From Marinobacter sp. ATCH36 (GTDB taxonomy: Bacteria > Pseudomonadota > Gammaproteobacteria > Pseudomonadales > Oleiphilaceae), in NCBI RefSeq assembly GCF_023555055.1, contig NZ_JAMJPL010000001.1, forward strand, positions 558,001 through 622,000: DNA of 64,000 nucleotides, given 5' to 3'. Shown here piece after piece: positions 43,601 to 51,658 of this stretch. Positions within the stretch are counted from its first letter, which is position 1. The number at the start of each line of letters is the position of its first letter. The translations under genes were made by a program, and so were the position numbers. Under the pieces are notes generated by a model. It saw nothing but the letters and a program-made list of their open reading frames with translations. It was not told the DNA's origin and did no database searches.

Positions 43601-45056
43601 TGTGGAGCAAACCGGGCACATGCTCTATCTCGCCGGTTTCCCATTGCGAGGCAATGAAATTGACGATAGCGGTCTTGACCTGCTCGAGGGTATTGCGTGA
43701 TTCCCTCAGCAAGGCACTGCTGGCTTCTCCAAGTTCCCGCGAGCCCATGTTAACGGACTGCTGTTCATTTTCATCACTGCTGCTCTCTGAATGCCGTTCA
43801 CTGTCGAGGCCAGCCAGGCTGGCTTCCACGTACAGAAGAGCTCCGGCGATATCCATCAGGGTGCCGTCGTCCACTGGTTCAGGCTGTGCGGAGAGCTTTT
43901 CCACCAGTTCGAGCTGTTCGGTAATGACTTTGCGGGGTATGCCAAGGCCCAGCACCGCCAGGGTATTGGCCACCTGACGCAGGCCCGGCAGCAGCTCTTC
44001 CAGTTCATCGTTCTGGCGTAGTTCCGACCGCACGAACAGATCCAGTTGATCCTTGAGCTTGGCGAGCTCTTCGTTCAGGGCGCTGACCACCGAGTGAATG
44101 GCATCGCGGCCGGGGCCGGATACCCGGGTTTTGGCAGCGTCTAAATCATCATCCGACGGCAGGGCCTGCTCCAGGCGGTAGTCGTTGCGCAATTCCTGCA
44201 CCAGCGGTGTGTCCAGTTCCCGCGCACGGGCAACATAATACAGCAGGTGCTTGAGCAGGGCTTCGGGAGCTTGCTGCTGCAAAATGTCCACATGCTCGTC
44301 GGTCAGACGACGGATTTCGGCGTCCAGCTCCCGTAACAACGACTTGACGGCGGTATTAACCGGGTTGGCGTGTTCCTGGAGGGTTTCCACGAAGGCGCCG
44401 GCCGCTTTCCAGAGTTGGCCGCGGGGAGTTTTCTGGCACAACCGGACCAGCCGCTGGATGACCTTCTGCATGTAATCGAAGTGGGCATCCAGGTCGGCCT
44501 CGCGAACAACCCCGGCAAGAGCGAACTGATACATCTGGCGAAGCTTGCGGATGTGGCCCAGAACTTTCGGATCCTGCAGACGCTGGGACACATTGGCAGC
44601 CGCGGCAACCTTTGAGGGTGCCAGGTCAGGTTTGAACAGCGACGTATCGGACAGCAGCGATTCACCCCGCGCGGCCCGGAGGTCGTTCAGCAGGGGCAGC
44701 AGCACCATCGGAAAATCGTCTTTGCTGCTTGCCAGGTGCTCCAGATACTGGGGAAGCTGCAGGATAGCCTGCATCAATACTTCCACCGCGTCATCCACAC
44801 TGGCGACGGTCTCGTTCAGGACGGCCTGGGTGAGCTTCTCCATTTCCTCGGTCAGCAGGGCTGCGCCGTAAAGCTCAACCATCTGCAGGGTACCGTGAAC
44901 CTGGTGGAGATAGTTCAGGCAGAAGCGCAGGCGCGCGGTGTCGTCACGATTCTCGACATACGCTTCCAGTGCGTGCTGACCCTGGGTCAGCGTGTCCTGT
45001 ATTTCGCCCCGAACCCAGTCCAGGGCGATGCTGTCATGGTGATTGCCCATAACCAC
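37641..45056 (-). CDS. chpA: ChpA, hybrid histidine kinase with many phosphotransfer domains
   Basis: A 2,471-residue kinase, almost the length of Pseudomonas ChpA. From the N-terminus I see HPt-type sites: LHQVHGTLQMV (near 52), LHSIRGGL (near 490), HTLKGSGR twice (near 650 and 820), HTLKGSAHT (970), a weaker HQLTDGAQQ (1110), then HTLKGGAR four times (1285, 1450, 1600, 1740). The CheA core follows: dimer/P3 from about 1885, ATP site LRNALDHGIE near 2050, DDGAGI, SGRGVGMDVV, a CheW-like domain, and a final receiver (about 2350-2471; DDSVT, LLDIEMPRMDG). It phosphorylates PilG and PilH to control type IV pili. Repeats probably arose by duplication. Confidence 0.95.
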   Translation of the reverse strand: MVMGNHHDSIALDWVRGEIQDTLTQGQHALEAYVENRDDTARLRFCLNYLHQVHGTLQMVELYGAALLTEEMEKLTQAVLNETVASVDDAVEVLMQAILQLPQYLEHLASSKDDFPMVLLPLLNDLRAARGESLLSDTSLFKPDLAPSKVAAAANVSQRLQDPKVLGHIRKLRQMYQFALAGVVREADLDAHFDYMQKVIQRLVRLCQKTPRGQLWKAAGAFVETLQEHANPVNTAVKSLLRELDAEIRRLTDEHVDILQQQAPEALLKHLLYYVARARELDTPLVQELRNDYRLEQALPSDDDLDAAKTRVSGPGRDAIHSVVSALNEELAKLKDQLDLFVRSELRQNDELEELLPGLRQVANTLAVLGLGIPRKVITEQLELVEKLSAQPEPVDDGTLMDIAGALLYVEASLAGLDSERHSESSSDENEQQSVNMGSRELGEASSALLRESRNTLEQVKTAIVNFIASQWETGEIEHVPGLLHSIRGGLSLIPLDRVADMLTAAERYITDVLLGGKQVPDWKQLDTLADAITSIEYYLERLAEGIEDNDSVLGVAEASLNSLGFPVGKEPTWRHPSEEDVPVVETEVPAESAASDSKGSDEELLDDEILGIFVEEAEEVLETINEFYPRLRQNHDDREALTEVRRAFHTLKGSGRLVGATSIGELAWSVENLLNRVIDQTLRPNDDMFGLVDDVNSRIPALINDFRSGQSDGDVTELIERAEAMSTTRKTDPDSDTEELAAESGSNEEADTQPDAPAEAPTAAGQWSSEDSSEDDLIDDEILEIFIEEAGEVLDTIREFLPMLLRQHDDRTALSEVRRAFHTLKGSGRMVGALVVGELAWSVENMLNRVIDGSIFMNDDIAGLLEEVTTVLPELVEDFEKRRAPSRDTSVLEARAEALANGEIPDASTMPPCEPSAAGDDEDTAVDPVLLDIFESETETHLQTLQDFLRAAGDKASVAYTDDLSRALHTLKGSAHTAGIGPIAAVITPLERFVKEARAQNKRADQEVVSLIGDACSFLTQGLRQIRENPQGDLPGTEDFLEKLEQVSNTTLRGARSRDDEPEKDNRPQLVQLFLNEGLDILLDADRILDEWADNPQQTSALDTLRTELHQLTDGAQQAGLTDVAELSGALTNVYERAAKPGFLPDPFFFDTIRAGHEHLINMMDQVAAGLATESGEELIAGLDALAVDVSEEAEAETPDAFEQEFTGDLEEIDRSFDLDADDTSEESDELPPLAETDEDMDQELAEIFLEEARDLIDSTADALQSWSDNTGNLDLLRLLQRDLHTLKGGARLADIPSVGDLSHELENLFEGLTEQRLAVTGELSDLLFRCHDRLAGMVDALEQNEQPRPAPDLISEIHAYMDNANGSRPVTDVKHDDAEAEGDEDIPLADLDDSDSPEPEHATDLSHLDPELIGIFLEEAYDLINSTGSALHTWSEDTANRDVAAELQRDVHTLKGGARMAGVNAIGDLTHVLEDLFEKVAEGQLSASEDMNNLLFACHDRLAQMVEQVATQKPCPPATELVEQVEAILAGKSLPSEQPDLVPDTSVADAIPRASDDDLVGIFLDEGMEIHEAIGECLAQWRDEPEELVGVTQLQQELHTLKGGARLSDVDPIADLAEAWSDALDPLIAGANNQFTLLELSEKAHGSLQSMLSNLEDGSKPVADKALIDALSDAHKASGDELAEADAPAAASSDDDSVDAEVLEIFLEEAGEILDQLEQLLDDWRKDPANHHFNQEAQRALHTLKGGARLSQLGELGDKAHGLETRLIDLGGNTPGEEAWQAITEDHDGIVALVADIRNRFENTGAVPEPAKPEAKAPVAPEPAAEKPAQPEKPVVPAPKPNKTLSKAPAKAAAAQRAPQETIRVSAPLLDELVNLAGETSITRGRLEQQTSDFSHNLDEMAATIERLREQLRRMEIETETQILFRAEKEHGPDYGDDFDPLEMDRYSAIQQLSRALTESSSDLADLRETLSDRVRDTETLLVQQSRINTELQEGLMKTRMNPFSSMVPRLRRIVRQISGELSKKVEFDVRNPEGEMDRNILERMIAPLEHMLRNALDHGIETPADRKKAGKPETGEVTLSLTREGGDVVLRMIDDGAGIPAQVIRDKAIRQGMMAADEELSEREVLQFILQPGFSTAQQVTQISGRGVGMDVVASEIKQLGGSLDIDSTVGKGTVFTVRLPFTVSVNRALMVSTGEDFYAIPLNTIEGIVRVSTYELEEYYKPDAPLYEYAGQQYRLQYLGSLLNSDHHPKLQGQALPLPVILVRGAEQPMALQVDSLMGSREIVVKSLGPQFATVRGVSGATILGDGNVVVILDLPAMIRSDILSERQRIANLEKAKEAARREEQSTMVMVVDDSVTVRKVTSRLLERNGMEVITAKDGLDAVAQLQDHKPDIILLDIEMPRMDGFEVASFVRHDENLRDTPICMITSRTGEKHRERALAIGVNEYLGKPFQETELLDTIMRLTGNQ

Positions 45057-45061
45057 TCCGG

Positions 45062-45961
45062 TTATTCTTCGTCAGTCTGGCGTTTGATCCACGCCAGCAC
45101 ATGTTCCGAGGGTACCCTCTGTAAGCCAGGGGGCTGCCAGTCGGTCAGTTCTCCCTGGCCCAGGACCAGCAACCCCCCGGGCGCCAGCCGCTCTGCAAGC
45201 CGTTTTACGATTTCCCGCCGGCGCCAGCGCCGGAAATAAATCAGCAGATTCTGGCAGAAGATAATGTTCATTCCGTGCATGGGAGCGTGTTTCAGGTCCA
45301 GCACGTTCAGCCTGGTGAAACACACCCGCTCCCGAATGCTTTTGACAATTTCAACGTTGTTCCGCTCTGCCGGCCGGAAGTACCTGGCCTTCATGGCTTC
45401 GTCCATGCCCATCAACTTGCGCGCACTGAACAGGCCGCACTGAGCCTTGTCGATGGCGGGTTTGCTGATGTCGGAGCCTGTTACCCCGAACAGTGGCTGC
45501 AACGACAATCCCTCCATGCATTCGTTCAGCAGCATCGCCAGCGTGTAGGGCTCCTCGCCGGTAGAGCAACCAACACTCCAGGCCTCCAGAGGGCGCTTTT
45601 TCAGCACCTCACGGGGCCGGGTAAGCACATAGTCCGACACCAGCCTGAAAGCGTCCGGGTCCCGGAAAAACCGGGTTTCCTGAACCGTCAGCCGATCCAC
45701 CAGGGTGGACCATTCGACGATGGCATCCGGGCCGGAAACAATCTGTTCGTAATAGGCCTGGTAGCTGCTGCACCCGATCTCCCGCATGCGAATCCCGAGG
45801 TTGGTCTCGAGAAACGACTTGCGGCCGGAAGGCAGGGTGATGCCGGTCCGATGCTCAAGCAGTGTCTGCCACTGGCTGAACTGCGCCTCATCCATATCGG
45901 GAAGTCGGCGCAGGGACCAGATGCCCTCGGCAGTTGACAGATGGGTATGTGTTTCAGCCAT
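45062..45961 (-). CDS. pilK: PilK, CheR-type methyltransferase
   Basis: A 299-residue methyltransferase of the CheR family: N-terminal helical domain (about 20-90), then the SAM-binding fold with RETRFFRDPDAF near 108 and SVGCSTGEEPYTLAML near 140. It adds methyl groups to glutamates of PilJ. It lies between pilJ and chpA, five bases before chpA, in the standard cluster order. Confidence 0.93.
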   Translation of the reverse strand: MAETHTHLSTAEGIWSLRRLPDMDEAQFSQWQTLLEHRTGITLPSGRKSFLETNLGIRMREIGCSSYQAYYEQIVSGPDAIVEWSTLVDRLTVQETRFFRDPDAFRLVSDYVLTRPREVLKKRPLEAWSVGCSTGEEPYTLAMLLNECMEGLSLQPLFGVTGSDISKPAIDKAQCGLFSARKLMGMDEAMKARYFRPAERNNVEIVKSIRERVCFTRLNVLDLKHAPMHGMNIIFCQNLLIYFRRWRRREIVKRLAERLAPGGLLVLGQGELTDWQPPGLQRVPSEHVLAWIKRQTDEE

Positions 45962-45988
45962 AAACTGTCAGCAGCCTCGGAGCAATAA

Positions 45989-48064
45989 TCAGCTCACCAC
46001 CGGAACGTCGCTGTCTTCCTCTTCTTCCAGGTCGGCCGACTCTTCCTCGGGCAGTGTGAAGCCCGCAACAGAGGACCGCAGTTCAGACGCCATCTCTGCC
46101 AGGTTACCGATGGACTTCGCAGTCGCGTTGGTACCGGAGGAGGTCTGCGAGGTAATTTCCTGGATGACGTTCATGGTGTTGGAAATATGAGCCGCAGAGG
46201 ACGATTGCTGACGCGCAGCGTTGGAAATGTTCTGGATCAGCTCCGCCAGAGACATGGATACGTTCTCGATTTCCTCGAGGGCGATACCCGCGTCCTGTGC
46301 CAGACGGGCACCACGGACCACCTCGGCGGTGGTGTGTTCCATGGAGATAACGGCTTCGTTGGTGTCTGACTGGATCGTTTTAACCAGTGCTTCAATCTGC
46401 TTGGTTGCTGCTGAGGAACGTTCCGCAAGGCGCTGAACCTCGTCCGCAACCACCGCGAAGCCCCGGCCCGCGTCGCCGGCCATGGAGGCCTGGATGGCGG
46501 CGTTCAGGGACAGGATGTTGGTCTGGTCGGCAATGTCGTTGATCAGCGATACGATGTCACCGATTTCCTGGGAAGATTCACCCAGACGCTTGATCCGTTT
46601 GGAGGTTTCCTGGATCTGCTCACGGATGTTGTCCATGCCGCGGATGGTATTGTTTACCACCTCCGAGCCTTTCTTCGCGATCGCAACCGACCGCTCCGCA
46701 ACCGCGGAGGATTCAGCCGCGTTGGAAGATACCTGGTCGATGGACACCGCCATTTCGTTTACAGCGGCAGAGGCGCCGGCAATTTCCTGGGCCTGGTGCT
46801 CGGAAGCGTCGGCCAGGTGCATGGCCGTTGCCTGGGTTTCCTGCGCAGCTGACGCAACCCGTACCGCGGTACCACGAATCGCCTGTACCAGCCCGCGCAT
46901 CTGGTCGATCGCGTAGTTGATGGAATCGGCGATGGCACCGGTGAAGTCTTCGGTTACCGTGGCCTCGGTAGTCAGGTCACCATCCGCCAGGTCAGCCAGT
47001 TCGTCCAGCAGTCGCAGGATCGCGTTCTGGTTCTGTTCGTTCTGCTCCTGGGTCGTCGCAAGACGCTCCTGGGCTTCGCGGTAAAGCACCACACCGATCA
47101 TCACAACAATACCGACCATGGCGGCCAGAATGATGAATGCCAGGGTGGGGCTGACAAACCGTGAACCGGCCTGGCCGGTGAAGGCCTCGGCAAGAACGGA
47201 GATCTCGTCGAGCAGAACCTGTGAGTTCTCGAAGATGTCGCTGGCCGCGGTACGTACCTTGAAGAGGTCGGGAGAGGCCTCAAGGATTGCGTCTACGTTC
47301 TGGGAAACGAACTCGAACAGCTCACCGACGGCTTCCAGGCCGTAGATGGCATCTTCATCGTTAACCTGGGAAATGCCCATGGCGGGGTTGCCGTTCACCT
47401 GGCCTTCGAGAACACGGCCGAACAGGCTGGCGTCACGTCCGAAACGGTCGGCGGCGATAACCGCGTCTTCATCACCGGAGAGAACGTTATTGACTGATCG
47501 CACAATCCGCTCTGCCAGCAGTGACTGGCGCTGGGCCAGGGCGATCTGTTCGGCAGGCGCGTTGTTATCCAGCAGGATCTGAACGATGTCGTCGTATTCC
47601 ACCTGCAGCTGCGGGATGGTTTCGTTCAGGGTGCGGGCAACTTCGTGAAGGCCGAGTACAGCATCGCGGGTAGAGAGAATGCTGTCGGCGTTGTCCCGCA
47701 CTTCCTGCCAGGTTGCCTGGACTTCGCTGTCCTGGGCGATCTGGCTCGGGGGCAGGCCGGTATCCGGATTGCCATCAACCACATAGCCCCAAAGGCGCTC
47801 GAATTCGTCACGGGAACGTCGCAGTGCGTCGAAGGCCGAGGCGGTACCGCCCGCTGCTTCCGTCGCGTTCTTTGCGATTTCCTGTGACAGTACCCTCAGC
47901 TCCGAAGCGTGGGCGATGTATGCCTGGTCGTTTTGGCTGTCCTTGTTGATAATGAACAGCACTGCAACGAGCAGGACGGTCAATGCGATCAGTGCGGCGA
48001 TCAGGCCGGCAACCAGTTTGTTGCCTCCCTGTCCCATACTGAGTCTTCCGGCTCTATTTTTCAT
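45989..48064 (-). CDS. pilJ: PilJ, methyl-accepting chemoreceptor for type IV pili
   Basis: A 691-residue receptor: helix (14-40), periplasmic helical region with PilJ-type domains (45-310), second helix (311-335), HAMP (340-400) and a long signalling coiled coil (410-680) with the hairpin tip VVADEVQRLAERSSAATKQI near 555. It senses pilus or surface-associated cues and passes them to ChpA by PilI/ChpC. The start has GGGAG. The tail is acidic, without the CheR-docking pentapeptide. Confidence 0.94.
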   Translation of the reverse strand: MKNRAGRLSMGQGGNKLVAGLIAALIALTVLLVAVLFIINKDSQNDQAYIAHASELRVLSQEIAKNATEAAGGTASAFDALRRSRDEFERLWGYVVDGNPDTGLPPSQIAQDSEVQATWQEVRDNADSILSTRDAVLGLHEVARTLNETIPQLQVEYDDIVQILLDNNAPAEQIALAQRQSLLAERIVRSVNNVLSGDEDAVIAADRFGRDASLFGRVLEGQVNGNPAMGISQVNDEDAIYGLEAVGELFEFVSQNVDAILEASPDLFKVRTAASDIFENSQVLLDEISVLAEAFTGQAGSRFVSPTLAFIILAAMVGIVVMIGVVLYREAQERLATTQEQNEQNQNAILRLLDELADLADGDLTTEATVTEDFTGAIADSINYAIDQMRGLVQAIRGTAVRVASAAQETQATAMHLADASEHQAQEIAGASAAVNEMAVSIDQVSSNAAESSAVAERSVAIAKKGSEVVNNTIRGMDNIREQIQETSKRIKRLGESSQEIGDIVSLINDIADQTNILSLNAAIQASMAGDAGRGFAVVADEVQRLAERSSAATKQIEALVKTIQSDTNEAVISMEHTTAEVVRGARLAQDAGIALEEIENVSMSLAELIQNISNAARQQSSSAAHISNTMNVIQEITSQTSSGTNATAKSIGNLAEMASELRSSVAGFTLPEEESADLEEEEDSDVPVVS

Positions 48065-48155
48065 TTTCTGGCTCCCGGCCTCTTCGTAATATTGGCAAGT
48101 TTGTTTCTGCGGGCGTTGGGCAGGCGGGAAGGAGTTCCTGCCGTTGTCACCGCCC

Positions 48156-48701
48156 TTACCATTGCGCTACATCCAGGAAGCGTTCGTCTCCGAGTAACTC
48201 GGCGGCGGAAAACACTTTCCAGACTTCCTCATTACGCTCGTAACCGCCATTTACAAACGGCTGAACGTTTGCAGGCACATCCTGTGGCGAGGCCACAAAG
48301 CTGTCCACTGCGAAATACTGCATGCCCGAGACGCTGTCGACTACCAGGCCACTGAATACATCGCCCTGCTCCACAACCAGCACCCGGCGCTCACGCTGAC
48401 TGCGGGAAGAGCGGGGAACTTCAAAAAAGCCGGCAAGGTCAACCAGTGGCAGGAGGCGGCCCCGCACGTTGGCGGCGCCCAACATAAATTGATGAACCCC
48501 CGGAATGTGGGTATAGCGGGGGACATGGAGGATTTCAGTGACTTCACCCATTGGCGCCACATAGCGCTCACCTGCCAGAACAAAACCGATGCCGTTCCAG
48601 AGTTCGACGGCTTCCTGTTGTTCCGGCAGACCGGCAGCCATGGTACGACTGCGTCGGGCGATATCCGTCAGAACTGCAAAGGGGGCGGCCTGGGCGGACA
48701 T
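48156..48701 (-). CDS. pilI: PilI, CheW-like coupling protein
   Basis: A 181-residue CheW-domain protein (GERYVAPMGEVTEILH near 55; NVRGRLLPLVDLAGFF near 92) that couples PilJ to ChpA. The start has GGAG. It lies between pilH and pilJ in the usual order, with a 92-base gap before pilJ. Confidence 0.92.
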   Translation of the reverse strand: MSAQAAPFAVLTDIARRSRTMAAGLPEQQEAVELWNGIGFVLAGERYVAPMGEVTEILHVPRYTHIPGVHQFMLGAANVRGRLLPLVDLAGFFEVPRSSRSQRERRVLVVEQGDVFSGLVVDSVSGMQYFAVDSFVASPQDVPANVQPFVNGGYERNEEVWKVFSAAELLGDERFLDVAQW

Positions 48702-48721
48702 GCTTACTCCACGGTTGGGGA

Positions 48722-49084
48722 TCAGGCAATCAGGCTATTGATTGTTTTGATCAGATCGTCTTCAACGACGGGCTTTACGAGATAACCCTTTGCACCCTGA
48801 CGGGTACCCCATACACGGTCCGTTTCCTGGTCCTTGGTGGTCACGATAACCACAGGAATGGAAGCGGTTTCCGGGGCGCGGGTCAGCTGGCGGGTGGCCT
48901 GGAATCCGTTCAGGCCGGGCATTACCACGTCCATCAGTACCAGGTCCGGTGTTTCAGCGCGGGCCTTGGCAACGCCGTCGGCGCCGTTGTCGGCCGTCAG
49001 CACTTCATGCTTGTGCTTTTCCAGAATGGTCGAGATTTTCTTAACCTCGGTCGGGGAATCATCAACAATCAGAATGCGGGCCAT
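48722..49084 (-). CDS. pilH: PilH, response regulator
   Basis: A 120-residue stand-alone receiver: VDDSPTE (acid pocket), LVLMDVVMPGLNG with the phospho-Asp near 52, IVTTK, and the GAKGYLVKPV Lys. In Pseudomonas PilH opposes PilG in pilus extension/retraction control. The start has GAGGA. Confidence 0.94.
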   Translation of the reverse strand: MARILIVDDSPTEVKKISTILEKHKHEVLTADNGADGVAKARAETPDLVLMDVVMPGLNGFQATRQLTRAPETASIPVVIVTTKDQETDRVWGTRQGAKGYLVKPVVEDDLIKTINSLIA

Positions 49085-49116
49085 GGTGTCCTCAATAGTT
49101 CTTTGCTTCAGCAGAT

Positions 49117-49509
49117 TTACTGTTCCGCTTGGGGAACGTACTGGCGAATGGTGTTAAGAAGTTCGTCTTTGCTGAACGGTTTGGTCAGGTATTGGTCTGA
49201 TCCGACAATACGGCCCTTGGCCTTGTCGAACAGTCCGTCTTTACTGGAGAGCATGATGACCGGCGTCTTTTTGAAAGAGGAATTGTTCTTGATGAGTGCG
49301 CAGGTCTGATAGCCGTCCAGCCGGGGCATCATGATATCAACAAAAATGATGTTGGGCTGGGAATCGGCAATTTTCGCCAGAGCGTCAAAGCCGTCTGTTG
49401 CCGTAATGACTTCGCAACCGACTTTCTTTAGAAGGGTCTCGGCGGTGCGACGAATGGTCTTGCTGTCGTCGATCACCATAATCTTCAGATTCTCGAAGTT
49501 GTCATCCAT
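49117..49509 (-). CDS. pilG: PilG, response regulator
   Basis: A 130-residue stand-alone receiver (MVIDDSKTIRRTAETL; FVDIMMPRLDGYQTC; LSSKDGLFDKAKG; YLTKPFSK). It is the leading regulator of the cluster and in Pseudomonas drives twitching and cAMP synthesis. I start it at MDDNFENL (49509); the frame is open to 49551, but the longer start lacks a site. It begins the leftward pilG-chpC transcript. Confidence 0.94.
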   Translation of the reverse strand: MDDNFENLKIMVIDDSKTIRRTAETLLKKVGCEVITATDGFDALAKIADSQPNIIFVDIMMPRLDGYQTCALIKNNSSFKKTPVIMLSSKDGLFDKAKGRIVGSDQYLTKPFSKDELLNTIRQYVPQAEQ

Positions 49510-49805
49510 TGTCCAACTGCCTTGCGCTCTGCGACTGTCGTTATTTTTCAACCGGGGGTTTTAACACAAACGTTAACGTTGTTCTATAAATCCCGCTCAT
49601 TTATAGAGTATTGGGGGCCGGATAAAAAGTATAACTTTGTGACCAAATGTACTTCTGCCTGGGGAGTCACGTAATTGATACGGGATTTCTCCGGATGCAT
49701 TCGCGGCTCGGGTACAATACCATCTGTGATCTCAGCATAGCACTTAATCCTCACAGCGCTCTGCAGACCGGTTCGTGTTTTTAACCTTTTAACTGACGAG
49801 GCATT
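49510..49805. promoter_or_regulatory. divergent promoter region of pilG and gshB
   Basis: About 300 bases between pilG (leftward) and gshB (rightward). It contains a perfect 12-base palindrome, AACGTTAACGTT (49569-49580), and an 8-base inverted repeat CTATAAAT...ATTTATAG (49584-49606). Both are AT-rich and lie 60-100 bases upstream of pilG, the place expected for a promoter or an operator. I cannot assign a protein to either site. Confidence 0.45.
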
Positions 49806-50750
49806 ATGACAGTCCGACTCGGAATCGTGATGGATCCCATCGAGAAGATCCATTTCAAGAAGGACAGCTCACTGGCGATGCTACTGGCTGCCCAGAAGCG
49901 GGGCTGGGAAATCGAGTACATGGAGTTGCCGGATCTTTACCTGAAGGGCGGGCAGGCCAGGGCACGGACCCGTGCCCTGACCGTACACCTGGACCCGGAA
50001 GACTGGTTCAGCTTCGCCGGTAGCCAGGACCGGGCGCTGGGTGACCTGGACGTGATACTGATGCGGCAGGACCCACCGGTGGACCGTGAGTTTCTGATGG
50101 CCACCTTTATATTGGAAATTGCCGAGCAGCAAGGCGCACTGGTGGTCAATCCCGCATCGACTCTGCGCGACTGTAACGAAAAACTGTTCGCCGCCCAGTT
50201 CGAAGATTGCACACCGCCGCTGATTGTGACCCGTTCTGCTCAACGGCTGAAGGAATTCTACGCCGAGCACGGTGATGTCATTATGAAACCGGTGGACGGC
50301 ATGGGCGGGCGCTCGATCTTCCGCGTTAAAGAAAACGACGACAATCTCGGCGTCATTATAGAGACCCTGACCAACCATGGCGCCCACCAGGCCATGGCAC
50401 AGAAATACATTCCCGAGATCAAGCAGGGCGACAAGCGCATCCTGTTGATAGACGGCGAGCCGGTACCTTACGCACTTGCGCGCATTCCCTCCCACGGTGA
50501 GAATCGTGGCAACCTGGCTGCCGGTGGAAAGGGTGAAGGCCGTGAATTGACAGCCCGCGACCGGGAAATTTGCGAGCGTGTTGCGCCGGTGATCAAGGAC
50601 AAGGGGCTCATTTTCGTGGGCATCGACGTGATTGGTGACTACCTGACCGAGATCAATGTAACCAGCCCCACCTGTATCCGGGAACTTGATGCCGCATTCG
50701 AAATCGATATATCCAGCCAATTGATGGATGCCATCGAGCGTCGTCTTTAA
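49806..50750 (+). CDS. gshB: glutathione synthetase GshB
   Basis: A 314-residue ATP-grasp enzyme joining gamma-glutamylcysteine and glycine. Family features: VMDPIEKIHFKKDSS at the N-terminus, MKPVDGMGGRSIFRV near 160, and DVIGDYLTEINVTSPT near 275. The start follows a GAGG site. Next to tonB and algH it repeats the Pseudomonas arrangement. Confidence 0.96.
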   Translation: MTVRLGIVMDPIEKIHFKKDSSLAMLLAAQKRGWEIEYMELPDLYLKGGQARARTRALTVHLDPEDWFSFAGSQDRALGDLDVILMRQDPPVDREFLMATFILEIAEQQGALVVNPASTLRDCNEKLFAAQFEDCTPPLIVTRSAQRLKEFYAEHGDVIMKPVDGMGGRSIFRVKENDDNLGVIIETLTNHGAHQAMAQKYIPEIKQGDKRILLIDGEPVPYALARIPSHGENRGNLAAGGKGEGRELTARDREICERVAPVIKDKGLIFVGIDVIGDYLTEINVTSPTCIRELDAAFEIDISSQLMDAIERRL

Positions 50751-50791
50751 TGATGGTCCATAGCCGGGCCTAACCGAGGTAAAGTTCAGGA

Positions 50792-51658
50792 ATGGCAGTG
50801 CAGGTCAGCGATTTCGATCGGTTTTCTTTTACGCTTTTCATGGCGCTGGCGCTTCATGCCATTGTGGTGCTGGGCATCACCTTCGCGCCGGAGTCGCCCC
50901 GTTCGTCGGCGCAGACCATGGAAATCACGCTATCGCAGTATGATGACGAGACGGATCCGGAGGAAGCTGACTTCCTCGCCCAGACCAGTCAGAAAGGCAG
51001 CGGGACCGAGGAAGAGCCGGTGGAAATGACTTCGCCGCAGCCGACAGAAATGAGTCAGCAGGAGATTGCCGAGGTTCAGCCGGAACCGCGCTCGCAGGTT
51101 GAGCCGGTGCGCCAGCAGGAACAACCGGTGGTGCAGAGTGAGGCGCCCAGTGAGCGTGAGGTGTCGAAGCCGGATACCGCGGAACCGGAACCGGAAGAGC
51201 CGTTGCCGGTGAAGGAAAAGAAAAGCCTGATGGAACGCAGTCTTGAAATTGCCAGTCTGGAGGCCCGATTTGACCAGCAGCGGCAGGCCTATGCCAAGAA
51301 GCCCAGGGTCATGCGTGTCACAGCGGCCTCCACCCTGAAATCGACCAATGCCTGGTATGTGCAGAACTGGGTGAGCAAGGTAACCCGGGTGGGCAATATC
51401 AACTACCCAAGAGAGGCCAGGAAGGCAGGCATCTATGGCAACCTGCGCATGCTGGTTTCGCTGAAGAAAGACGGTTCGATCAAGGAACTGGCTATACTCG
51501 AGTCATCCGGCAGTACGGTGCTCGACGACGCGGCCATTCGCATTGTCAGAATGGCGGCGCCATTTGCACCTTTCCCGGAGGACATGCGCGAAAATGTCGA
51601 CGAACTGGAAATTATCCGTACCTGGGTATTCGAACGGCGGGGGCTGACATCAGGATGA
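50792..51658 (+). CDS. tonB: energy transducer TonB family protein
   Basis: A 288-residue protein: one N-terminal membrane helix (about 12-32), a Pro/Glu/Gln-rich periplasmic linker (50-150) and a C-terminal TonB domain (about 190-285; NYPREARKAGIYGNLRML, VLDDAAIRIVRMAAPFA). TonB proteins carry membrane energy to outer-membrane receptors. The gene in this position in P. aeruginosa (tonB3) has been linked to twitching motility, so it may serve the pilus system. It overlaps algH by four bases. Confidence 0.9.
   Translation: MAVQVSDFDRFSFTLFMALALHAIVVLGITFAPESPRSSAQTMEITLSQYDDETDPEEADFLAQTSQKGSGTEEEPVEMTSPQPTEMSQQEIAEVQPEPRSQVEPVRQQEQPVVQSEAPSEREVSKPDTAEPEPEEPLPVKEKKSLMERSLEIASLEARFDQQRQAYAKKPRVMRVTAASTLKSTNAWYVQNWVSKVTRVGNINYPREARKAGIYGNLRMLVSLKKDGSIKELAILESSGSTVLDDAAIRIVRMAAPFAPFPEDMRENVDELEIIRTWVFERRGLTSG

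Noticed and set aside
49881..50720. 279-codon minus-strand frame opposite gshB
   Set aside because: gshB is unmistakable on the other strand; the product is a shadow.
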